Below the pieces are notes generated by a model. The model ran no database searches. It was not told the origin of the DNA and saw only the letters and a list, made by a program, of their open reading frames with translations. The position numbers were made by a program, and so were the translations under genes. A DNA stretch of 64,000 bases from Gammaproteobacteria bacterium. Its GTDB lineage: Bacteria; Pseudomonadota; Gammaproteobacteria; Methylococcales; Methylomonadaceae. Each line of letters opens with the position of its first letter. Within the stretch, counting starts at the first letter, position 1. Shown here piece by piece: positions 14,941 through 23,981 of this stretch. The stretch lies in contig JAHJSQ010000089.1 of the NCBI GenBank assembly GCA_018830325.1, forward strand, positions 1 to 64,000, given 5' to 3'.

Positions 14941-17589
14941 TCATGCCAAGCTTTTGCTTGCTACTTCATACACATCCTTGGAAATCGCCTCGGTCGACAT
15001 GATGCGTTCGAGCTCGCCTTTCATCAAAGCTTGCCGGGCCTCGTCATAACGTCGCCATTGCGTCAGTGCGCCAACCATCCTCGATGCGACTTGAGGGTTG
15101 AGCGTATTCAACTCAATAATCCTGTCGGCTAAAAATCGATAACCTTGCCCGCTGGCTGCATGAAAATGTAATGGATTGGCCTGGCTAAAAGAACCGACCA
15201 ACGCACGAACGCGGTTAGGATTCTTTAAATCGAAGTCGGGGTGTTTCAACAGGCGTTGCACCGCTTCGAAAGTATCCGGCGGAGTTGCTGTTGCTTGCAA
15301 GGCAAACCACTTGTCCAAGACCAGTGCTTCGTCGCGCCATTGCCGGTAGAAAGCATCCAAGCAAGTTGCGCGGGCCGGATGCGGCGTATTAACGATGACG
15401 CCCAATGCGGCGATTTGATCGGTCATATTTTTGGCCGTATCGAATTGCTTGAGCGACCAACGCTGTATTTCGGTATCATCCAGCTTACTCAAATAGCCGA
15501 GACACACGTTTTTAACGCGGCGTCGACCGATAGCTTTGGCATCGAAACAACCCGATTCGTCTCGGTGATTATCCAGATATAAGCCTCTTAGATCGTCTTC
15601 AAGGTGCTTTGCAATTTGACCGGCAACAAATTCGCGTGCCGTATGAATCGCTTCAACATCAATGACTGGCATTTGTTCGGCCAGATAAGTTTCTGAAGGT
15701 AGACTTAACAACAAGGCGAAATACGACAAATCTAGCCAGCAGTTTTGAACGATTTTTCGATAGGCTTCGATCAAGACCGGATTAATCTCAAGCGAACGAC
15801 CGTTTTGCAAATCGTCGATCAGTTCGGCGATGACGCGACCGGCCAATTGCTGCCCGGCTTCCCAGCGATTGAACGTGTCCGGATCATGGCTCAACAAGAA
15901 AGCCAGCTCCTCAAGAGAGCGTTGCATCTTAAGTTTCACCGGCGCTGAAAAACCGCGCAACAATGAAATCACCGGCTTTTGCGGCAATTGCTCGAATACA
16001 AAAGTTTGCTCTGTCTCGGTCAATTCGAGCACAATTTTATGACTGACTTGTTCGCTACCTTGCAATCGGCATTGCGCCAGATTACCGTCCGGCAGGATCA
16101 ATCCGGTTTTAATCGGTATATGCAGCGGTTCCTTGCGAGGCTGGCCGGGTGTCGGCGGGTTGTCTTGCTTAATGGTCAGTGATAATGTTTGCGCGTCGCT
16201 ATCGTAATGTTCCGAAACGGTCAATACCGGCGTGCCCGCCTGTGAGTACCAGCGTCGAAATTGGGTCAAGCCGACATCATTGGCCGCTTCCATCGCATTG
16301 ACGAAGTCGTCGCAGGTCACAGCCTGACCGTCGTGACGCTGAAAATACAGATCGCAGCCCTTGCGGAAACCTTGTGGACCGAGCAGCGTATGCAGCATGC
16401 GCACGACTTCCGCACCTTTTTCATAGACCGTCAAGGTATAAAAGTTATTGATCTCGATATAGGCGTCGGGCCGGATCGGGTGTGCCAGCGGCCCTGCGTC
16501 CTCGGCAAACTGACGAGTGCGTAGCGCGTTAACGTCTTCGATGCGTTTGACCGCTTTCGAGGTTTGATCGCCGGTGAACTCCTGATCGCGGAATACAGTA
16601 AAGCCTTCTTTCAAACTCAACTGAAACCAATCCCGGCAAGTCACGCGGTTGCCGCTCCAATTATGGAAATATTCATGCCCGATCACGCCTTCGATATGCT
16701 CGTAATCGCTGTCGGTAGCTGTATCCGGGCGCGCCAGGACGAATTTAGTGTTAAATATGTTCAAGCCTTTGTTTTCCATCGCGCCCATGTTGAAATGGCC
16801 GACCGCGACGATCATGTACAAATCCAGATCGTATTCGAGTCCGTAAGTCTTCTCGTCCCAGCGCATTGCATTTTTTAGTGATTGCATCGCATGATCGCAC
16901 TTATCGAGATCGTGGGCTTCGACAAAGATTTCAAGCGCTATTCTTCGCCCCGATTGCGTGGTAAAGCTATCTCTGACGCATTCCAACTGTCCCGCCACCA
17001 GCGCAAACAAATAACATGGCTTATTAAACGGGTCCTCCCAGGTAACCCAGTGTTTATTACCGGGCAATTCGCCTTGAGCCTTTTTGTTGCCGTTCGACAG
17101 CAATACCGGATATTTATCCTTGTCGCCGACTAGCGTGGTCGTGAAGCGGCTCATCACATCGGGTCGGTCGAGATAATAAGTAATCTTGCGAAAGCCTTCC
17201 GCTTCGCATTGCGTGCACAGCATGTTTTTGGAGAGATACAAGCCTTCAAGTGCCGTATTTGCCTTGGGATTGATCGTGTTTTCAATCGTGACGACGAATT
17301 TTTCGTGCTGCGGCACGTCGTGAATGACTAAGGCTTCGGATGTTTGCGCATAGCGATCGGGGTTTAATGTATCACCATTCAGCTGAACGCCGAGCAAGGT
17401 CAGATTTTCGCCCAGCAATGTTAAGGCACTGTCATCGGCTTTCGAGGCCGGATTTTTGCTCATCGTCAATGTGGCAACGACACGCGTGCTTTCATTATCC
17501 AGCGTGAAATTCAAGTCGGTATCGTGGATGAGATATTCCGGCGGTTTGTAGTCTTTGAGATAGATCGTTTGAGGAGAGGCGTCACGCAT
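14941..17589 (-). CDS. pepN: Aminopeptidase N (M1 family)
   Basis: An 882-aa cytosolic metallopeptidase of M1 family. GAMEN at 269-273 is the exopeptidase motif; HEYFH (305-309) and the Glu of KEGF (328) form the HExxH-18x-E zinc site, followed by RDQEF. Length equals Escherichia coli PepN (870 aa). It removes N-terminal residues from peptides in protein turnover. Likely monocistronic; the promoter should lie in the 236-bp gap before the DUF423 gene. No disruption is seen. Confidence 0.95.
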   Translation of the reverse strand: MRDASPQTIYLKDYKPPEYLIHDTDLNFTLDNESTRVVATLTMSKNPASKADDSALTLLGENLTLLGVQLNGDTLNPDRYAQTSEALVIHDVPQHEKFVVTIENTINPKANTALEGLYLSKNMLCTQCEAEGFRKITYYLDRPDVMSRFTTTLVGDKDKYPVLLSNGNKKAQGELPGNKHWVTWEDPFNKPCYLFALVAGQLECVRDSFTTQSGRRIALEIFVEAHDLDKCDHAMQSLKNAMRWDEKTYGLEYDLDLYMIVAVGHFNMGAMENKGLNIFNTKFVLARPDTATDSDYEHIEGVIGHEYFHNWSGNRVTCRDWFQLSLKEGFTVFRDQEFTGDQTSKAVKRIEDVNALRTRQFAEDAGPLAHPIRPDAYIEINNFYTLTVYEKGAEVVRMLHTLLGPQGFRKGCDLYFQRHDGQAVTCDDFVNAMEAANDVGLTQFRRWYSQAGTPVLTVSEHYDSDAQTLSLTIKQDNPPTPGQPRKEPLHIPIKTGLILPDGNLAQCRLQGSEQVSHKIVLELTETEQTFVFEQLPQKPVISLLRGFSAPVKLKMQRSLEELAFLLSHDPDTFNRWEAGQQLAGRVIAELIDDLQNGRSLEINPVLIEAYRKIVQNCWLDLSYFALLLSLPSETYLAEQMPVIDVEAIHTAREFVAGQIAKHLEDDLRGLYLDNHRDESGCFDAKAIGRRRVKNVCLGYLSKLDDTEIQRWSLKQFDTAKNMTDQIAALGVIVNTPHPARATCLDAFYRQWRDEALVLDKWFALQATATPPDTFEAVQRLLKHPDFDLKNPNRVRALVGSFSQANPLHFHAASGQGYRFLADRIIELNTLNPQVASRMVGALTQWRRYDEARQALMKGELERIMSTEAISKDVYEVASKSLA

Positions 17590-17825
17590 AATTTAATTCG
17601 ATATTTTTTGTGAAAGGGAGTTTTCGGTAAAGTTTACCGTAAAAAAGAGCCAATTGATGCTTTGTTCGGTTTAGTCGCTTGTTTTTATTACCTTAATGAT
17701 AATGAAGGGAACGATAAAACAAGATCTTCATAGTGAAGTGAAAATTCCTAATTCGGCCGCGCAGGAGGACGAAAAAATAGACCGCACCCGTTTAATCGAA
17801 TCCTCGGAGCTTTATTATTCGCCTT

Positions 17826-18203
17826 CTACCGCTGTTCTTTGGCGGCATATAAGGCCAACGTTACCCAAGCGACAATGAATGCCAGACCGCCAAATGGCGT
17901 AATTATGCCCAACCATTTTTGGTCAAGCAAAGTCAAAAGGTACAAACTGCCCGAAAAGAGCACGATGCCGGCAAACATGAGCCAAGCAGACAATGACAAC
18001 AGCGCTTGCCGAGGATTTTGCCTATCCAGTAGGCCGATTGCACACAAACCTAACGCATGCCACATTTGGTACGTTACGCCGGTTTTGTAAACTTCGAGCA
18101 TATCGGGGCTTAGCACCGTTTTTAAGCCGTGGGCGCCGAATGCACCTAAGCCGACGCCAATGCCGGCACATAGCGCGCCGACGACTAAAAAATCCCAACG
18201 CAT
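17826..18203 (-). CDS. DUF423 family small membrane protein
   Basis: A 125-aa protein with four membrane helices and the DUF423 hallmark GVGLGAFGAHGLK near the N-terminus, then TGVTYQMWHALGL and LFSGSLYLL. Relatives (E. coli YgdD) are inner-membrane proteins of unknown function. It starts one base after the moaB stop, and its AAAGGAG site lies inside the moaB end, so the two are co-transcribed and probably translationally coupled. Confidence 0.85.
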   Translation of the reverse strand: MRWDFLVVGALCAGIGVGLGAFGAHGLKTVLSPDMLEVYKTGVTYQMWHALGLCAIGLLDRQNPRQALLSLSAWLMFAGIVLFSGSLYLLTLLDQKWLGIITPFGGLAFIVAWVTLALYAAKEQR

Positions 18204-18204
18204 G

Positions 18205-18723
18205 TTATCGCTCCTTTAAACGCGGCATTAATTGCACTAGATTACATGGCTTGGTCCGAAAATCCAGTTGAGCTTCGATCAATTCATCCCAAGCCGTCTT
18301 ACAAGCATTCGATGAACCTGGCAAACAAAAAACGTAGGTTCCGTTGGCGACGCCAGCGACTGCGCGCGACTGTATCGTCGAGGTTTTAATCGTATGATAG
18401 GAAATCATTCGGAATACTTCGCCGAAACCGTCTAAGGTTTTATCGAGCAACGGCTCTACCGCTTCCGGCGTTCCGTCTCGACCGGTCACGCCGGTGCCGC
18501 CGGTGGTTAAAACCGCATCGATTGAGTCATCGGCGATCCACTTCGAGAGCGCCGCTCTGATTCGATAAATATTATCCGGAACGATTTTTTTTTCGGCAAT
18601 TCGATGACCCGATGCCAGCGCTTTGTCGACCAGGATCTTACCCGAAACGTCATCGGCTTCGTTACGGGTATCGGATATTGTCAACACGGCAATATTGAGT
18701 GCTATGAATGTTCGTTCGGTCAT
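18205..18723 (-). CDS. moaB: Molybdenum cofactor biosynthesis protein MoaB
   Basis: A MogA/MoaB-family molybdopterin adenylyltransferase-like protein with LTISDTRNEADDVSG and TTGGTGVTGRDGTPEAVEP, the pterin/nucleotide-binding signature. The longest frame begins at 18768, but the family normally begins shortly before the IAVLTISD strand; the Met at about 18723 (MTERTF) fits best. In bacteria MoaB/MogA adenylate molybdopterin before metal insertion. No other moa/moe genes are nearby. It leads an operon with the DUF423 gene. Confidence 0.88.
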   Translation of the reverse strand: MTERTFIALNIAVLTISDTRNEADDVSGKILVDKALASGHRIAEKKIVPDNIYRIRAALSKWIADDSIDAVLTTGGTGVTGRDGTPEAVEPLLDKTLDGFGEVFRMISYHTIKTSTIQSRAVAGVANGTYVFCLPGSSNACKTAWDELIEAQLDFRTKPCNLVQLMPRLKER

Positions 18724-18830
18724 TGAATTCGTCATCAGTGATGCAAAAAAGTTGTAATTATTCAGCACAAGTTATGTATGAGAAGGTGCCTGACACCACC
18801 CAACCACATGCGCTGAATAGTCACAAAAGG

Positions 18831-20186
18831 TTATTTTAAAACCAAGAAGAAGGCTTCTTCGCCGCGCTGTATATTGATCAACAATGCGTTGTTGGGGTTG
18901 GCAACTTGAGCAAGTTCCTCTATTGTGCGAATCCGATAGCGATTGGCTGAAACGATAATGTCACCCGGTCGTAACCCGGCTCGCCAAGCGTAGGAGTTTG
19001 TTGCTATCTGCTCGAATAAAACCCCTTCGATTTGATTTTTTTGTGTCGAGCTTAACACGGTGCCGTCGAGACGAGGATGAATCGTTTTACCGGCTAAATG
19101 AGGTCGCTGAGGCTTGCCGATTTCAGCCTGAACCAGCATTTTTTTATCATCACGCATAATGCCGATATCGACTTTGGCACCGATTTTCATTAAACCGATC
19201 ATATTACGAATATCGTGACTGCCTTTGATTTTTTGTCCATTGACTTCAGTGATAATATCGCCCGGTTCAAGTCCGGCTTTTGCCGCGGGAGAATTTCCGG
19301 CCACTTTGCTGATTACGGCGCCATGTTTGGTTTTTAAATTGAAGGCTTTAACCAGTTCGGGAGTCAAGTCCTGAGTCGTGACCCCTAGCAAGCCGCGCCG
19401 CACTTCACCATGAGTGACCAGAGACTCCTTGATCGTCATCGCCATATTGGCCGGAATCGCAAAGCCGATACCGACATTACCGCCGCCCGGCGCCAATATC
19501 GCGGTATTCATGCCGACAAATTCGCCGCGCAAATTGACCAACGCTCCGCCGGAATTTCCCGGATTGATCGACGCATCGGTTTGAATGAAATCCTCATAGC
19601 CTTCGATGCCCAAACCGGATCGACCCAGCGCACTGACGATACCCGAAGTCACCGTCTGACTCAGTCCGAATGGGCTGCCGATCGCAATGACGAAATCGCC
19701 GACTCTCAATTCGTCGGAGTTGGAAATAGGCAAGGCAACCAAGTTATCGGCGGCAATTTGTACGACCGCCACATCGGCTTCAGGGTCGGTACCGATCAAT
19801 TTGGCATCGAGTTGGCGTCCATCATGCAGTGTCACCATGATTTTATCAGCTTTGTCGATGACATGGTTATTAGTCAACACATAGCCTTTCTCGCTATCGA
19901 TAATGACTCCGGATCCCAAGCTGTTGCGTTGTTGCCGGCGAGGCCGGTCCGGTAATTGAAAAAAATGCCGGAAAAACGGATCTTGCAATAACGGGTTTTC
20001 TCTAACCTGAATATTGGTTGATGTCGATATATTCACGACTGCCGGCATGCTGCGTTCGAGAATGGGCGACAGCGACGGCAAGGGCTGTCCCTCCACCGCA
20101 ACCGGCAATCCTGCCGATACTTGCGTGACGGCTAAAAACCCGAATGCTAAGGTCAATATTAAATGACCGAATAAGTGATTCTTCAT
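18831..20186 (-). CDS. degQ: Periplasmic Deg/HtrA serine protease (DegP/DegQ type)
   Basis: A 451-aa S1C protease. Residues 1-25 are a signal peptide. The catalytic triad is His108 (TNNHVID), Asp138 (DPEADVAVVQI) and Ser212 (NPGNSGGALVN). Two PDZ domains follow (~265-350 and ~375-445, AGLEPGDIITEVNGQ and AGLRPGDIIVSANRY). Such enzymes degrade and refold misfolded envelope proteins. There is no rseA/rpoE gene beside it, so it is not in the mucD position. Choice between DegP and DegQ cannot be made from sequence alone; the short linker favours DegQ. Confidence 0.9.
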   Translation of the reverse strand: MKNHLFGHLILTLAFGFLAVTQVSAGLPVAVEGQPLPSLSPILERSMPAVVNISTSTNIQVRENPLLQDPFFRHFFQLPDRPRRQQRNSLGSGVIIDSEKGYVLTNNHVIDKADKIMVTLHDGRQLDAKLIGTDPEADVAVVQIAADNLVALPISNSDELRVGDFVIAIGSPFGLSQTVTSGIVSALGRSGLGIEGYEDFIQTDASINPGNSGGALVNLRGEFVGMNTAILAPGGGNVGIGFAIPANMAMTIKESLVTHGEVRRGLLGVTTQDLTPELVKAFNLKTKHGAVISKVAGNSPAAKAGLEPGDIITEVNGQKIKGSHDIRNMIGLMKIGAKVDIGIMRDDKKMLVQAEIGKPQRPHLAGKTIHPRLDGTVLSSTQKNQIEGVLFEQIATNSYAWRAGLRPGDIIVSANRYRIRTIEELAQVANPNNALLINIQRGEEAFFLVLK

Positions 20187-20300
20187 GAAAGTCCTCGACA
20201 GGCTTTAAAGTCAACGTAGACAATATAAGGCAAAAAATGTTTAAAACAAGTCAAAAAACTGAAAATGTGGCCGCGCGAATTATATGCTCATCAGGCCCTC

Positions 20301-20415
20301 GTTATCCTAAATTCGGCATTTTAACCATGAAGCACATTAAGTCTTTCAACGGCTTGCCAAACTTACAAAATGCACGTTCCTTATTCTTCATGGTGAAATG
20401 CTTTATCTAGGATAA
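20301..20415. repeat. Inverted-end repeat, ~115 bp
   Basis: GTTATCCTAAATTCGGCATTT (left) and AAATGCTTTATCTAGGATAA (right) are imperfect inverted arms continuing into ACCATGAAG/CTTCATGGT. It fills the gap between the divergent Deg protease and cNMP genes. A half copy TTCATGGTGAAGTGCTTTTT occurs at 60981-61004. Confidence 0.5.
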
Positions 20416-20455
20416 TGAGCTATATTAGTAACTTTAATCCTTCCAATGAATTTGA

Positions 20456-21826
20456 ATGGCTGTAGATATCAGCTCCGCAGACGCACAAGCAATTCGTAAA
20501 CTTGTTCCACTATCCACTCTGCCCGGACCTCATTTCGAAGCATTGTGCGCCGAAATCACCATCGAAACGGCAGAGCGCGATTCGGTATTATTCAAAAAAG
20601 GGGACACGGAGGCGGACTTATTTTATTTATTGAGCGGCCAAGTTTCCTTGCAGTCTCAAGGCCTAGAAGTCGAAATAATTGACGCGGAAAGCGAATCGGC
20701 CCGCTTCGCCTTAGCTCATCAATTACCCAGAAAAATCGATGCCGTGGCCTGCAACAGCATTCGTTATTTAAGATTGCCCACGGAAACACTGAATTATTTA
20801 TCGTCGCTTAGTTATGAAGAGGAAAGTAGTTACATGGTTATAGTCGAACCGGAAGACAACTCTGATGACTGGATGACAACTTTATTGAAGTCTCCTATCT
20901 TCCAAAGATTGCCGCCGGCCAACCTACAAAAAATAATAATAAGTCTCGAAGAGGTCGTCTTTGAGAAAGGCGAAGCCGTTTTCCATCAAGGCGATCCGGG
21001 CGATTATTATTATTTGATCAAATCCGGCCAGTGCTTGCTGACTCGCAAGCCTTCCGAAAATGCCAAGGAGATCAAGCTAGCGCTCCTAAGAACGAGCGAT
21101 ACGTTCGGAGAAGACTCTCTCTTATCGGATAAACCCAGGAATGTCACGATTACAGCCATCAGCAAGCTGTCTTTGTTACGTCTTTCCAAGCAGCATTTTA
21201 TAACGCTAATTAAAGAACCTGCGCTGAAATATATCGATTTCGAGCAAATGCGGCAAGAGCAAGCCAATGGAGCTCTATTGCTGGACGTGCGCTCTACCGA
21301 AGATTATAACCAATTCCATTTGAACGACAGTATTAGCGCGCCGTTTTTTACTCTGCGAATGCAATTGAAAACGCTCAATCGCGCCCGCTCCGTCGTGGTC
21401 GTTTGCGGTAATGGCAAGACAAGCGAGGCGGCTGCTTTTTTATTGCTCCGCAATAAATTCAAGGCGCTTATTTTGGAAGGCGGCATGCAAAAGGTCTCGC
21501 CTGAACTTAAAAATACGGCGGCTCTATTCACGATCGACGATGGTTTTGAAACCACTTTTCGCAATAGCGAAAGCTCGGAAGTCGCCCCAGATAAAGAAGA
21601 CGCTCAGACCGTGACGCATAAAACGAATCCCGCTGACGAAGTATTACTCGAGCAAGTCGAACGGCTAAAAGCGCAAAACGAGGCCCTATCGGATAGAAAT
21701 CAGGAGCTTACTGAAAGATGCAAACAGCTGGAAGCTGCCAAGGAAGATGCAATCAAGCAATACCGAATATTATTCAAGCAAACGGAAAAGCTGAAAGAAG
21801 TTTTGGATAAACTGAAAAAACAATGA
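20456..21826 (+). CDS. Double cNMP-binding, rhodanese and coiled-coil protein
   Basis: A 456-aa soluble protein. Two Crp-like nucleotide-binding domains occupy ~18-115 and ~145-250; the second keeps a cassette-like FGEDSLLSDKPRNVTI. A rhodanese domain follows (~262-350, LLLDVRSTEDYNQFHL) with candidate active Cys317 in VVCGNGKTSE. Residues ~405-455 are a strongly heptad coiled coil. No DNA-binding domain is present, so this is a sensor or scaffold rather than a Crp transcription factor. The combination of cyclic-nucleotide and persulfide modules is known in some gammaproteobacteria but its role is unknown to me. The gene stands alone. Confidence 0.8.
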   Translation: MAVDISSADAQAIRKLVPLSTLPGPHFEALCAEITIETAERDSVLFKKGDTEADLFYLLSGQVSLQSQGLEVEIIDAESESARFALAHQLPRKIDAVACNSIRYLRLPTETLNYLSSLSYEEESSYMVIVEPEDNSDDWMTTLLKSPIFQRLPPANLQKIIISLEEVVFEKGEAVFHQGDPGDYYYLIKSGQCLLTRKPSENAKEIKLALLRTSDTFGEDSLLSDKPRNVTITAISKLSLLRLSKQHFITLIKEPALKYIDFEQMRQEQANGALLLDVRSTEDYNQFHLNDSISAPFFTLRMQLKTLNRARSVVVVCGNGKTSEAAAFLLLRNKFKALILEGGMQKVSPELKNTAALFTIDDGFETTFRNSESSEVAPDKEDAQTVTHKTNPADEVLLEQVERLKAQNEALSDRNQELTERCKQLEAAKEDAIKQYRILFKQTEKLKEVLDKLKKQ

Positions 21827-21844
21827 TTACGGCGTTAGACGAAA

Positions 21845-21878
21845 AAGCCACGGCGCTTTATGCGTAACCGCGGCTTTC
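21845..21878 (-). terminator. Terminator of the rpmB-rpmG operon
   Basis: On the minus strand AGCCGCGG pairs with CCGTGGCT (one G-U pair) and is followed by TTTTTC. It lies about 30 bp past the rpmG stop. Confidence 0.75.
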
Positions 21879-21906
21879 CGGGCAACGAAAGAAGTGTCGT
21901 CAAAAA

Positions 21907-22062
21907 TTATTTGATTTTAGCTTCTTTGTACATCACATGCTTGCGAACAACAGGATCGAATTTTTTGATCTCCATTTTCTCAGGCATAGTGCGTTTGTTT
22001 TTTGTCGTGGTATAAAAATGTCCGGTGCCTTCAGATGAAACGAGTTTGATTTTATCGCGCAT
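21907..22062 (-). CDS. rpmG: 50S ribosomal protein L33
   Basis: A 51-aa basic protein starting [20 protein letters not shown] and containing [20 protein letters not shown], the full proteobacterial L33 sequence pattern ending in KEAKIK. It lacks the CxxC pairs of the zinc form, so it is the zinc-independent type. It lies 11 bp after rpmB, the usual operon order. Confidence 0.97.
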   Translation of the reverse strand: MRDKIKLVSSEGTGHFYTTTKNKRTMPEKMEIKKFDPVVRKHVMYKEAKIK

Positions 22063-22073
22063 GGTTGATCCCC

Positions 22074-22310
22074 TTATGCCTTAATGCCTTGTTTACGCAA
22101 ATCGGCCAAAACGGCATCGATGCCTCTTTTGTCGATAACGCGCATGCCTTTCGTGGAAACACGCAGGCGAACCCAGCGATTCTCGCTTTCCACCCAAAAA
22201 CGATGGTGTTGTAGATTGGGGCAGAAACGTCTTCTGGTTTTATTGTTTGCGTGCGATACATTATTACCGGTTACGGGACGTTTTCCTGTAACCTGACAGA
22301 CTCTGGACAT
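22074..22310 (-). CDS. rpmB: 50S ribosomal protein L28
   Basis: A 78-aa protein starting [20 protein letters not shown], followed by [13 protein letters not shown] and [17 protein letters not shown], which is the complete gammaproteobacterial L28. It is followed by rpmG in the same operon. The 321-bp gap to gshB carries divergent promoters but no other recognisable feature. Confidence 0.97.
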   Translation of the reverse strand: MSRVCQVTGKRPVTGNNVSHANNKTRRRFCPNLQHHRFWVESENRWVRLRVSTKGMRVIDKRGIDAVLADLRKQGIKA

Positions 22311-22631
22311 GATTAACCTCTTTGTTTGCCATTATTCAAAAATTAGCCCGCTTTTATACCAAAATTTAGCCGTCAGGTAAACCTTTTACTCCTATCCGAA
22401 CGAAAAACGATTGTTCAATAAAAGCTGGCATTTCACTTCTTTTGGGTTTTTCGTGACTATGATGGAGCATTCGTAAACCGAAAAGTAGATAGATTTGCAT
22501 GCGACACAGATCATTGAAGCCTCATTACCATCGCATGACAAGCTAAAACATTCTTTCCCAAGGCTTCTGAAACCGCTATAGTTGACGACTTATTGCCACC
22601 CCTTTTTAATTTCGGATTATTGAGAGTTTTT

Positions 22632-23579
22632 ATGTCTATAAAATTCGGCATGGTCATGGACCCGATCGATCGCATTAACATCAAGAAAGATACAAGCTTT
22701 GCAATGCTTCTTGAAGCTCAAAGCAGGGGATGGGAATTGCATTATATGGAACTTAACGATCTTTATATGCGGAACGGACGCGCCTATGCGCGTACCCGTT
22801 TATTGGAAGTTCAAAGAAAACCGGAGCGTTGGCATCGATTTTCCAGTGAACAGGATATCGCGCTGGATCAACTCGATGTCATCATGATGCGCAAAGACCC
22901 GCCTTTCGATCAAGAATACATCTATGCGACTTATCTGCTCGAGCGAGCCGAAACCTTAGGCACTTATGTCATCAATAAACCTCAATCCTTGCGTGACGCC
23001 AATGAAAAACTGTTTACCGCATGGTTTCCGCAATGCTGCGCGGAAACCTTGGTGGCCCGCGAGCCGAAACGGATTCGCGATTTTTTGGCGGAACAAGGCG
23101 AGATTATTTTAAAACCGCTGGACGGTATGGGTGGTACGTCGATTTTTCATTTGCGCAAGGACGATCCGAATTTAAGTGTCATTTTGGAAACCATGACGCA
23201 ATACAATTGTCGGTATGTAATGGCGCAAAAGTATCTACCCGAAATAAAAAACGGCGATAAGCGTATTCTGATCGTAGACGGCGAGCCGGTACCTTACGCG
23301 CTGGCCAGAATTCCGGCTCAAGGAGAAACTCGTGGCAACCTAGCTGCCGGCGGGAATGCGGAAGGCCGTGTGCTTACCGCTCGAGATTCTTGGATTGCCA
23401 AACAAATCGGGCCGACCTTGCGTGAAAAAGGTTTAATTTTTGTCGGCCTCGACGTCATCGGCGATTATCTAACCGAAATCAACGTAACTAGCCCGACTTG
23501 CGTACAAGAACTGGATAAACAATTCGGACTGAACATTGCCGGCCAGTTGATGGACCATATTGAATTAAAGCTTCGCTGA
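22632..23579 (+). CDS. gshB: Glutathione synthetase
   Basis: A 315-aa ATP-grasp ligase that joins gamma-glutamylcysteine to glycine. The protein starts MSIKFGMVMDPIDRINIKKD, as in E. coli GshB (316 aa), so the Met at 22632 rather than an earlier one at 22593 is the start; TTGAGAG precedes it. Key parts are MRKDPPFDQEYIYATYLLE, ILKPLDGMGGTSIFHL and EINVTSPTCVQELD. No gshA is nearby. A GC hairpin at 23621-23644 follows its stop. Confidence 0.95.
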   Translation: MSIKFGMVMDPIDRINIKKDTSFAMLLEAQSRGWELHYMELNDLYMRNGRAYARTRLLEVQRKPERWHRFSSEQDIALDQLDVIMMRKDPPFDQEYIYATYLLERAETLGTYVINKPQSLRDANEKLFTAWFPQCCAETLVAREPKRIRDFLAEQGEIILKPLDGMGGTSIFHLRKDDPNLSVILETMTQYNCRYVMAQKYLPEIKNGDKRILIVDGEPVPYALARIPAQGETRGNLAAGGNAEGRVLTARDSWIAKQIGPTLREKGLIFVGLDVIGDYLTEINVTSPTCVQELDKQFGLNIAGQLMDHIELKLR

Positions 23580-23620
23580 ATTTCTCGAAAGTTTATCGAG
23601 CTCATTTTCGACACTGGCGC

Positions 23621-23644
23621 GGGACGGGTTATTCAACCCGCCCC
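23621..23644. repeat. GC-rich hairpin after gshB
   Basis: GGGACGGGTT/AACCCGCCCC palindrome, same family as at 7401, 9579 and 54782, 42 bp after the gshB stop. No T run follows, so it may act on mRNA 3' ends rather than as a classic terminator. Confidence 0.55.
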
Positions 23645-23705
23645 GAACGTTTCGGTTTGCTTTGGGTAGGGTCGAAACGAGCAAGACTGGGTGACCAGCC
23701 CCGTC

Positions 23706-23928
23706 CCGCATAGATACTTCCTTTAAAATTAAGTTTGTAGCACGAAGCATGTAGCCCGGATGGAGCGTAGCGGAATATGGGAATGGCGTGGCTTCGAACT
23801 TCCCGGATTGTGTTGCGCTCCATCCGGGCTACGCTGCTTAGACGGTTTTTCGATCAAAAGGGAGTAGCTTGATGCGTATAGGTTGCAAACCCATCCTGCA
23901 TAGAGACTTCCTTTAAGTTAAAGTTTAT
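23706..23928. repeat. REP/BIME-like palindrome bracketed by direct repeats
   Basis: A palindrome from GTAGCCCGGATGGAGCG (23751) to CGCTCCATCCGGGCTAC (-23832) is followed by the dispersed CTTAGACGGTTTTTCGATC repeat (23838-23868). Both are bracketed by two near-identical blocks, CATAGATACTTCCTTTAA (~23709) and CATAGAGACTTCCTTTAA (~23900). The gap between gshB and tonB holds only these repeats. Confidence 0.65.
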
Positions 23929-23981
23929 AGTTTAATGAAAACAAGTACAGTTTCCGTTTAGTCTTTAGCAATCAAGAGATT

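Noticed and set aside
17696..17878. 60-codon plus-strand frame between pepN and the DUF423 gene
   Set aside because: No recognisable motif, and it overlaps the end of the DUF423 gene on the other strand.
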